From Sphingopyxis soli (lineage in GTDB: Bacteria > Pseudomonadota > Alphaproteobacteria > Sphingomonadales > Sphingomonadaceae): a stretch of 64,000 nt of DNA. The notes under the pieces are model-generated. The model was not told the origin of the DNA, made no database searches, and was given only the letters and a program-made list of their open reading frames with translations. The translations under genes and the position numbers were made by a program. Positions 56,614 through 64,000 of this stretch are shown here, piece after piece (position 1 is the stretch's first letter; every line of letters starts with the position of its first letter). The stretch is from NCBI RefSeq assembly GCF_018682675.1, contig NZ_JAFMTR010000102.1:1-64000 (forward strand), in the 5' to 3' direction.

Positions 56614-59600
56614 TTACGGCTGCTGGGTATCGGTCGTCGGCGTCCACAGATCGTCGTTGCCCGCGCCCGTCACCGGATCGTCGAGCAGCGGCTCGCCCGA
56701 GAGCGGGTCGAGATCGCGCATCGTGATGAGCGCGGTCGGCAGGCTGGTGCCGTCGCCCTCATCCTCGCTGCCGTCGCCGATCTCGTCCTCGATCACGTCC
56801 TGGACCGGGAAATTATTGTCGAAATCGATGCGGACGGTCGTGCAGGATGCGACGTTCGAGATGAAGCAGCCGTTCAGCGTCGATTCGGGATCGTAGCTGC
56901 CCGTCGCGCTATTCGCGGGCGCGCCCGCTACCGTCAGGAACTGGAGCGTGTCGAGGCCGGTGACCTGTCCGCTCGCCCCGAGCTGCACGCCGTTGAGCAC
57001 GATCCGCGACGAAGGCCCTTCGGTCAGGACGTCGAGCCCGCCCGCGCCGAAGGTCAGGCCGCGGCGCAGGCCGAAGTCGGTGCCCGTACCGCTGTTCTGG
57101 ACATAGACGCCGCCGATCACGTTGAAACGGATTCCACGCGCAAAGAGCGCCCCTTCGTCGATCGTGACGCCGTCGTTCTGGCCGAGACGGGTGTTGATCG
57201 CCGCCATCGAGCTTGCGTTGGCGACGTCGGCGATCGCTGCGGTCGTTGCGACGATGATATCCTCCGATGCCATGTTCAGCTGTCCGCCCGGCGCGTTGTT
57301 GGCGCCCAGCAACCGGACGGTGCCCTGGCCGAGGATGACTTCCAGCGCTTCGTCGGCGAACAGGTTGAGCGCGTTCGTATCCGAAAGCCCGGTCAGTTGG
57401 ACGTTGCCTGTAACCCGCATCTTGCCCGGCGTGCGGATCGTCAGCGACCCGCCCGCACCAAGGTTGGACCCCGCGGCGCCGCCGGCGAGCGTGAAGCTGT
57501 CCACGATCACGTCGGGCGGCGCGCTGCTCCCGACCGATTGCTGGCTTACCGCCCCGACTTCGGGCGCAAAAATGACGATATCGGAACCGAACAGGCGCGT
57601 CAGTTCCGCGGCGTCGATATGATAGCCATTGCGGGTGCCGGTGCCGCCGACGAAGGTTTGCCGCTGGTCGTCGGTGTTCATGACCGACAGCGCTTCGGTC
57701 GTGCCGGCCGTGCCGACGCGCGCCGCGGTGTCTATCGTGATGTCGCTCGACCCCAGCGAAATGCTGCGGCCGGTTACGATGCCGCTGATCAGCAGCGATC
57801 CGCGGGCGGTGGCTGTGAGGTCGTCGGTGACCGAGACGCTGTTCAGCGTGACGAACCCGCCGGTTGCCTCGATCGAAGCGCTGTCGGCGGTGAGCGCGTC
57901 GACGCCCACCCGTTCGCCGGTGCTGCGAAGGGTGGCGCGGCCCGCGATGCTGCCGTTCTGGACGAAGAGGTCGCCGCCGGAGACCACCGATGCGTCGCCG
58001 ACATCGGTGACCAGATTGGCGAAGATCATGTCGCCGCCGCCCGCGACGTTGATCGTGTCGCCCTGCGCATCAATCTCTCCCGCCGACACCAGCGCGCCGA
58101 TGTCGATCGCGCCGCCGGTGGCGAGCAGCGTCGTTGTGCCGATGCTATCCAGCCGGCGGACCGAGAGGTCTTCCGCAGCCGAAATGACGGTATTCCCGCC
58201 GCTGGCCGTGCCGATGAGGTCGACGAATGTTCCGGCGTCCAGATTGACGTCGCCCTGCGCGAGCAGGCTGCCTCCCTCGATCGCGTTCGCCGATGCAAGG
58301 CTGATCGTTCCATCGGCTGCCAGGGTCGGTACGGGCGTCCCGTTGGTTTCGCTCAATTCGGCGATCCCGATGCTGTCGGCATTGATCGCGATGTCGCGGC
58401 CCGCATTGACCACGCCATCGGCGCTCGCCGCGCCCGCTGCGTCGATCAGCACGTCGTCGAAGGCATCGAGCCCGGTCACACTGGTGTCGCCGCCCTGGGT
58501 GCGAATGTTGCTGCCGCCGGCCGTGACGCCGAGACCGAGCGTCGTCGCATCGCTGAGGCGGATGGTTCCGCTGGCGAGCGCGATGATGTCGTCACCCGCC
58601 GACAGGGTCGTCGCGTCGATACCGCTGCCCGACGACAGGACGATATCCGATCCGTCGGTCGCCGAGCTGCCTTCGCCCACCGTGATCGTGAAGCCGCCAA
58701 AACCCGAGGAGGCGGGGGGCGTATAGTTCAGGAATGCGTTATCGGGGCCGGTGCCCGTCGTGCGGACGTTGACGGCAGTGATGGCGCCGGGCGCGCGAAC
58801 GTTGACGTCGTCGCCCGCGCTGACATCGTTCAGCGACGCGGTCGCGCCCGCGACGACGAGGACGTCTTCGCCCGCACTGGCGGCCCCGACGCTGGCGGAT
58901 CCGCCCGCATTGATGCCGAGCATCCGCGCCGCCGCCCCGCCGGTCAGCGTGACATCGCCCGCCGCGTCGATATAGACGTTGCCGTTCGTCCCGATCCCGT
59001 TCGGGTCGATATAGGTCCCCGCCGCGCTCGCCGATACGGTGACGTCGCCATTCGCATTCAGAAGAACGTCGCCGCCCGCTGCGTAATTGCCGGTGAGGTC
59101 GCCGTCTGCGAAGATCGAGATGGTGCCGTCGACATCGGCCCGGTTGACCGCCACATTGCCGTCCGTCCCGAAGGCGAAGAAGGAACCGGTGCCGGTGACG
59201 TCGCCGCCGAGCGCGATGCTGTTGCCGAACAGTGTGATCGTGTCGCCCGCGTCGATCGAGCCGCCGCGAATTCCCTCGGCGCCCGCCACGGCGCCGATCG
59301 CGGTGAGGTCGACCGTCTCGCCCGCATCGATGTTGGTAAAGACGATCGACTCGCCCGTTACCGAGACGAACCCGCCGGCGCTCGAATTGCCGAGGTCGAC
59401 CGCGCCCGGCGAGGTGATCGAAATGTCGCCGCCGGTGATGATCGAATTGAGCCCGGTGCGGAAACTGCCTGCGCTCGCGGTGAAATCATCGTCGGCTTCG
59501 GCATGTTCGACGCTGGTCGCGCCGGTGCTGGACATGACGACCGTGCCGCCTTCCACATGGTCGACGCCGATGCGCCCGGTGGTCCCCAGCGCCGTCAGCG

Positions 59601-62600
59601 TGACGACGCCGCTTGCAGCCAGCAGCGAACCCGTTGCGCCGCGGATCGTGGTGCCCGCCGTGATCGACAGATCGCCGCCCGCGAACAGCGTCCGTTCCTC
59701 GGACGCACCGCGCATGTCGTGACGGATATCGACCTGGTCTGCGGCATTGATCTGGAACAGGTCGCCGGCGCGCACCTGTCCGCCGCCTTGCGCATAGGCG
59801 CCGAACGACCCGCCGGTCTGGACGGTCAGGTCGTCCGCAACCTCGATCGACCCGCCATTCGCCGCGAAGAAGACGCCATAGGCCGACAGATCGGTGTCGT
59901 TGTTGGTCGGCTGCGCGAAGCCCGCCGCATTCGCATCGAGGCTGGCGAGCGAGATGCTGCTCGAACTGCGCAGCTCGATCCGGCCCGCGATGAAGCCGTT
60001 GGCCGCGATAGTGGTGTCGCCGAGCGTGATCTGGCCCGCGCCGGCCTCGGTCGATTCCGACCGGAAGACAACACGGCCGCCGAGATCGACGAAGCTGGTG
60101 CAGCACGAACCGGTGCCGCCCGAGCCGACCCCGCCGTCGCCGCCATTGCCCGAGATGCCGGAGACCGAGATGTCGACCGGCGCGCCATCCGACGTGATCG
60201 TGCCGCCGCGCGCGAGCAGCGTTACCGTGCCGCCGGTGCCTGCTCCGCCGAACCCGCCGTCCCCGCCGGTCAGGCCGAGAAAGGTGTCGTCCGCCGTGAA
60301 CAGCATCCCGTCGGGGCCGGGTTGCCTGATCGTGTTCGGATTGTCGGCGCCGCGGCCGCCGTCGCCACCGTTGCCGACGCTGCTCAGCGTCCCGCCGCCG
60401 GAGCGGCCGATACCGAGGCCGACCGTGCCGCCATCGGTCGCGACGATACTGATCTCGCCGCCGATGCCTTCGCCTCCGTCGCCGCCCCTGCCGGCGACTT
60501 CGGGGGTTGAGAAAAAGTCGGTGAAGGCCGATCCGCCGGTGCCGCCGGTCGCGACGGAGACGAAATTGGACTGCGAGACGACGACATTGCCGTTCGGTCC
60601 GCGCGCCTCGACCATCATGGTGCCGCCGCGCGCCGAGCCGCCGTTGCCCCCCGCACCGTCGTAGCCGATACCGCCGTTGCCGCCGGTTGCCGAGCCATCG
60701 AGCGCGATCGACAGTTCGCCGGCGTCGAAATCGTCGACCAGCACCTGCGCGACGCCGCCCGACGCATTGCCGCCGCCGCCGCCGCTGGTTCCCGATCCGC
60801 CGACGCCCCCCGACGCCGTTGAATAGGTGGTGATGCTTTCGGTGATGTTGACCAGCGTCGGACCGAGGCCGATCGTCGCGAAACCGCCGAAGGCATCGCC
60901 GCCGCGGCCGCCGGTGCCGACGCTTGTCGAGGGGCCGGAACTGCTCGACAGGAAGGCGCTGCCGCCTGCGCCGCCGAAACCGCTGGCGTCGACGGTCACG
61001 GCGTCGCTGGCAAGCTCGCCGCCGTTCAGGCGGATCGTCGCGTTGCCGCCGCTGCCGAAGCCGGCGTTTCCGCCGTTACCCGGCACACTGCCGACCGTGC
61101 GATAATCGCCGCCGTCGCCGCCCCTGCCGCTTGCATAGGCGGCAAGGACGGTGGTGTTGACAATTGCGGTGTCGGAGATGGTGATACCGGCTTCGCCCCC
61201 CTGGCCGTTGCCGCCGTCTCCCGCCGCCGTCGGGTTCAGGAAGTCGAAATCGTCGCCGTCGAAACCGCGCCCGCCTTGGCCCGATGCCGACAGGCTGACG
61301 TCCGAAGCGGTGAAGGTGCCGCCGCTGATCTCCAAGGATGTGTCGCCGCCGATCCCGTCGCCCGACACGCCCCCGCCCGCGGGTCCGGCGAAGTCGCCGC
61401 CAATGCCGTCGGCGTTGAGGGTCACGTCGCCGAGCGCCGTATCGCCGCCGATCTGCGTGAAGGTGACGGCGCCGCCACGGCCGGTGCTGTTACTGCCGCT
61501 GGCGCCGCCATAGCCGTTTGCGGTGAGGAAGAGGCCGCCGCCGGTCAGGCTGCCGCCGCTGACCTGGACGTCGATCGTGCCGCCCTGGCCGTCGCCCGAC
61601 GTGTCGCGCGGCAGGCCGGGGGAGGCTTCGACGTCGACCGAGGTTCGGCCGTCGGCGTCCGCGCTGAGGCCGCTGCCGAGGTCGATGCCATGCGCAGGAT
61701 CGAAGCCGGTGCCGATCTGGATGAGCCCGCCGATCCCGACCACGCCGGTGGCGTTGGGGTCGGTCGCGCCGCCCGAAACCCCGCTGGCGGAGAAAACGGG
61801 ATTCGAGAATTGCATGTCAGCTTCGTTGGCGAAGATTGTGATGCTGCCGCCCGTCGCCGAGCTGCCCGCGGTGCTGACGCCCGTCTGCGCGCTGACGTTG
61901 AGCTGGTCGACGCCGTCGTTCGTCGCCCCGATGAGGCCGCCGTTGAGTGCGGTCATCGTGATGAAACCGCCCTGCGCCGGCCCATTCGTGCCGCTGACGT
62001 TGACCACCGACGCCCTTGCGTCGAGGCTGTAGTTGCTGGCGGAGATGGTGCCGCCGAGATCGGCGAGAAGATCGATCGTACCACCCGTGCCGCTGCCGGC
62101 GACAACCGGGACGGCGCTGCTCTCGCTGCCGCCGAACGCCGTGACGTCGATCGTGTCGCCGACGGAAATCGTGCTGTTCTCGATCGCCGACAGATTGACG
62201 CCGCCGCCGGTCCCGCTGCCGACATTCTCGCTGGAGACGGCGCGCCCGCTGACGTTGATCGAAAGCCCCGTGCTGACCGCGAGGGTCGAGACGTTGCTCG
62301 TCCGGAGCAAGGCGGTCCCGCCCTGCGCGTCGCCCGAGCGCGCGGTGTTGCCCCCGCTGCTGGCGCTCGACGCGCCGCCGCTGTTGGCGCTGGCGTCGAT
62401 GCTGAGCTGGCTCAGCGCAACCGTGCCGCCGCCATTGGCTTCGACCAGCACGTCGCCGCCGACGGCGTTGCCGCCGGCCGAACCGTCGCCATTGGCGCCG
62501 CCGCCCGTCCCCGACGCATTCACCGAAACCGCGCCGACGCTGACCGAGGAGCCGCTATCGGTCCCGAAGGTGAGCAGCGCCGCGTTCCCGACGCCATCGC

Positions 62601-64000
62601 CGCCATTGGCCGACAGCACCGTTCCATAGACCGGATCGGAAATCGAGCCGCCGCCGACACCCGCGGCATTGACCGTCGTCTGCGGCGCGGTGAAGGTGGT
62701 GCCCGCACCCGTCACCTGGATCCGCGCATCGCCGCCGGTGCCGTTGCCCGATTGGTCGAGCCCGACGCGGCCCCGACCGGCGGCGCTTGCGACGACCCCG
62801 ACGGTCGCCGTGACCTGCGCACCGCCGCTGACGCTGATCGCCGCATTGCCCCCGATGCCGTCGCCGCCATTGTCGGCGACGATCGCATTGCCGGTGACGG
62901 CGTCGAGGGCGAGAGCGCCGCCCAAACCATCGGCGCTGGCGGAGATGGTGTCGCCGATCAGCAGGCTGCCGGTCCCCGAAACATTGATCGCCGCCGTCCC
63001 GCCGGCGCCGGTGCCGCCTTCGCCGCCATCGTCGAACCCGCCGAAGCCGTCGGCGGCAACCGTGAGGTCCAGCCCGGCGCCCATCTGGCCGCCATTCAGG
63101 ACATTGAGCGTCGCGGTGCCGCCCTGGCCGAATCCTGTCGTGCCGTCCGGGGCGCCGGTTGCCAGCAGGCTGATGTTTCCTAGCGCCACCAGGCCACCGC
63201 CGTCGACGGTGATCGTGGCGCTTCCGGGCCCGGCGGCGGTGCCGTTCGCCTGCACCAGCAAGTCGCCGGTGACGATGCTCTGCCGTCCCGCGTTGATGGT
63301 CAGCGTCGCGCTGTTCTCGCCGACGAACGTGCCGTTGCCTTGGATCGAGAAACGGCCCTGCCATGCCGGCGGGGGAACGGTGAAGGGGCCGCCTGTCGGC
63401 ACCACGCCGAGCGGCTGGCCGAGGAAGTCGTTGCTGGCGTGCGCGGTGACGTCGCTCAGGAAGACGATGTCATTGACCGAGATATTGGCCGCGGTGTTGT
63501 TGGCCGGCGTCTCGTTCATTGCGCCCGCAGTGACATTATAGCCCGCGGACAGGACGATCGAACCGTTCGAGACCGTCGCCGACGATGCGTCGTTATAGCC
63601 GACCTGTCCCGACACCAGCATCGTGACGGCGTCATTTTTGGGAATCGCCACCATATAGATGCGGTGCGCGAGCGCGCCCGTCTGTTCGGGGCCGGTCGTG
63701 ATGCCGCCGTGGGTGATGACATTGCCGCCGTTCGCGCCGGTGGTCACGTTGATGTCGAACAGGCCGTTGGCGGCGTTGATCGTGATATCCGCGACTTCCG
63801 CCGCGACATAGGCGGCCGATCCGTTGACGTTGACGATGCCGTTCTGGACGACGCGCGGCGCGACGAGCGCGACATAGCTGCCGCCCGCGACGCCGTTGTC
63901 GGCGCCGATGAAGGCGTTGTTCGCCACCGTCACCGTCGCATTGCTGTTCGGCGCGCCGCGGAAGCGGATCGTGCCGCCGGGGGCGAGGCCACCGGTCGTG
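56614..64000 (-). CDS. Giant filamentous-haemagglutinin-like exoprotein, 5' end outside window
   Basis: An open frame of more than 2460 codons, still open at the right edge, so the N-terminus (and any TPS secretion domain) is outside. The visible start resembles the region after a haemagglutination-activity domain (VTVANNAFIGADNGVAGG, then INAANGLFDINV). Hundreds of Gly/Asn/Thr-rich beta-helix repeats follow, such as GGDGGVGSGG and GGNATIRLNGG. The C-terminus is acidic (DVIEDEIGDGSEDEGDG) and ends TDTQQP, with no autotransporter barrel, so two-partner secretion by an FhaC-type protein encoded elsewhere is likely. It probably acts as a surface adhesin. The long open frames on the opposite strand are shadows of the repetitive GC-rich sequence. 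Confidence 0.85.
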   Translation of the reverse strand, partial: TTGGLAPGGTIRFRGAPNSNATVTVANNAFIGADNGVAGGSYVALVAPRVVQNGIVNVNGSAAYVAAEVADITINAANGLFDINVTTGANGGNVITHGGITTGPEQTGALAHRIYMVAIPKNDAVTMLVSGQVGYNDASSATVSNGSIVLSAGYNVTAGAMNETPANNTAANISVNDIVFLSDVTAHASNDFLGQPLGVVPTGGPFTVPPPAWQGRFSIQGNGTFVGENSATLTINAGRQSIVTGDLLVQANGTAAGPGSATITVDGGGLVALGNISLLATGAPDGTTGFGQGGTATLNVLNGGQMGAGLDLTVAADGFGGFDDGGEGGTGAGGTAAINVSGTGSLLIGDTISASADGLGGALALDAVTGNAIVADNGGDGIGGNAAISVSGGAQVTATVGVVASAAGRGRVGLDQSGNGTGGDARIQVTGAGTTFTAPQTTVNAAGVGGGSISDPVYGTVLSANGGDGVGNAALLTFGTDSGSSVSVGAVSVNASGTGGGANGDGSAGGNAVGGDVLVEANGGGTVALSQLSIDASANSGGASSASSGGNTARSGDAQGGTALLRTSNVSTLAVSTGLSINVSGRAVSSENVGSGTGGGVNLSAIENSTISVGDTIDVTAFGGSESSAVPVVAGSGTGGTIDLLADLGGTISASNYSLDARASVVNVSGTNGPAQGGFITMTALNGGLIGATNDGVDQLNVSAQTGVSTAGSSATGGSITIFANEADMQFSNPVFSASGVSGGATDPNATGVVGIGGLIQIGTGFDPAHGIDLGSGLSADADGRTSVDVEASPGLPRDTSGDGQGGTIDVQVSGGSLTGGGLFLTANGYGGASGSNSTGRGGAVTFTQIGGDTALGDVTLNADGIGGDFAGPAGGGVSGDGIGGDTSLEISGGTFTASDVSLSASGQGGRGFDGDDFDFLNPTAAGDGGNGQGGEAGITISDTAIVNTTVLAAYASGRGGDGGDYRTVGSVPGNGGNAGFGSGGNATIRLNGGELASDAVTVDASGFGGAGGSAFLSSSSGPSTSVGTGGRGGDAFGGFATIGLGPTLVNITESITTYSTASGGVGGSGTSGGGGGNASGGVAQVLVDDFDAGELSIALDGSATGGNGGIGYDGAGGNGGSARGGTMMVEARGPNGNVVVSQSNFVSVATGGTGGSAFTDFFSTPEVAGRGGDGGEGIGGEISIVATDGGTVGLGIGRSGGGTLSSVGNGGDGGRGADNPNTIRQPGPDGMLFTADDTFLGLTGGDGGFGGAGTGGTVTLLARGGTITSDGAPVDISVSGISGNGGDGGVGSGGTGSCCTSFVDLGGRVVFRSESTEAGAGQITLGDTTIAANGFIAGRIELRSSSSISLASLDANAAGFAQPTNNDTDLSAYGVFFAANGGSIEVADDLTVQTGGSFGAYAQGGGQVRAGDLFQINAADQVDIRHDMRGASEERTLFAGGDLSITAGTTIRGATGSLLAASGVVTLTALGTTGRIGVDHVEGGTVVMSSTGATSVEHAEADDDFTASAGSFRTGLNSIITGGDISITSPGAVDLGNSSAGGFVSVTGESIVFTNIDAGETVDLTAIGAVAGAEGIRGGSIDAGDTITLFGNSIALGGDVTGTGSFFAFGTDGNVAVNRADVDGTISIFADGDLTGNYAAGGDVLLNANGDVTVSASAAGTYIDPNGIGTNGNVYIDAAGDVTLTGGAAARMLGINAGGSASVGAASAGEDVLVVAGATASLNDVSAGDDVNVRAPGAITAVNVRTTGTGPDNAFLNYTPPASSGFGGFTITVGEGSSATDGSDIVLSSGSGIDATTLSAGDDIIALASGTIRLSDATTLGLGVTAGGSNIRTQGGDTSVTGLDAFDDVLIDAAGAASADGVVNAGRDIAINADSIGIAELSETNGTPVPTLAADGTISLASANAIEGGSLLAQGDVNLDAGTFVDLIGTASGGNTVISAAEDLSVRRLDSIGTTTLLATGGAIDIGALVSAGEIDAQGDTINVAGGGDMIFANLVTDVGDASVVSGGDLFVQNGSIAGRATLRSTGERVGVDALTADSASIEATGGFVTLNSVSVTDDLTATARGSLLISGIVTGRSISLGSSDITIDTAARVGTAGTTEALSVMNTDDQRQTFVGGTGTRNGYHIDAAELTRLFGSDIVIFAPEVGAVSQQSVGSSAPPDVIVDSFTLAGGAAGSNLGAGGSLTIRTPGKMRVTGNVQLTGLSDTNALNLFADEALEVILGQGTVRLLGANNAPGGQLNMASEDIIVATTAAIADVANASSMAAINTRLGQNDGVTIDEGALFARGIRFNVIGGVYVQNSGTGTDFGLRRGLTFGAGGLDVLTEGPSSRIVLNGVQLGASGQVTGLDTLQFLTVAGAPANSATGSYDPESTLNGCFISNVASCTTVRIDFDNNFPVQDVIEDEIGDGSEDEGDGTSLPTALITMRDLDPLSGEPLLDDPVTGAGNDDLWTPTTDTQQP

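Noticed and set aside
56518-60510. 1330-codon plus-strand open frame
   Set aside because: Antisense to the giant exoprotein and the start of cysS. Its translation is Arg/Ala/Asp-rich with no domain, as expected for a shadow of GC-rich repeats.
60600-63300. CRISPR-like or tandem-repeat appearance of GCCGCC-rich sequence
   Set aside because: Repeats are irregular, coding, and explained by Gly-rich beta-helix codons of the exoprotein.

Overview
The window is GC-rich chromosomal DNA from an alphaproteobacterium, most likely Sphingomonadaceae and plausibly Sphingopyxis (inference). Support comes from the GapR-family and DUF1244 proteins, the order ybgC-tolQRAB-pal near ruvCAB and yebC, TonB-dependent receptors of sphingomonad type, and sphingomonad-style dispersed palindromes. 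No prophage, IS transposase, rRNA operon or CRISPR array was seen.

Layout. 1-1.7 kb: an Xre/DUF2975 regulatory pair and a PadR regulator. 1.7-3.1 kb: the rplJ-rplL operon with promoter, leader and terminator. 3.1-9.9 kb: a Pro/Ala-rich membrane protein; an unassigned cluster of a PLP-dependent enzyme, an ATP-grasp ligase and a nucleotidyltransferase; and a carotenoid oxygenase with a divergent TetR regulator. 10-16.6 kb: a MASE1-PAS-GGDEF diguanylate cyclase and a LysR-headed catabolic cluster (phytanoyl-CoA dioxygenase-like protein, FMN reductase, two acyl-CoA dehydrogenases). 16.7-17.1 kb: a candidate structured small RNA and tRNA-Leu(GAG).

17.2-34 kb: a secreted-type lipoprotein and a TonB-dependent receptor, followed by a complete type II secretion operon gspC-O. 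Arrays of PhoB-type heptamers at 11-nt spacing precede both the lipoprotein gene and gspC, with the same distance to a putative -10. The whole block therefore looks like one phosphate-starvation secretion module, resembling the Caulobacter ElpS/T2SS system.

34-43.8 kb, mostly minus strand: pal, tolB, tolA, tolR, tolQ, ybgC, ruvB, two small genes, ruvA, ruvC, yebC, a YbjQ-like protein, gapR and a DUF1244 protein. 43.8-46.3 kb: pyruvate kinase and aminoacyl-tRNA-protein transferase (bpt).

46.5-52.7 kb holds the most unusual locus. A single protein joins a thioredoxin-reductase-like FAD domain, two cyclic-nucleotide-binding domains and a four-cluster ferredoxin domain. It is followed by a cytochrome-b-like membrane protein, an FHA-TM-decaheme cytochrome c fusion, and a CpdA-like cyclic-nucleotide phosphodiesterase. 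This looks like a ligand-controlled electron-transfer chain with its own signal-degrading enzyme. I know of no described system with this set.

52.7-56.6 kb: a Tat-signal HAD hydrolase, a D-2-hydroxyacid dehydrogenase, a DUF559 nuclease-like gene inside an inverted-repeat element, and cysS. From 56.6 kb to the right edge runs the 3' part of a giant minus-strand filamentous-haemagglutinin-like exoprotein gene.
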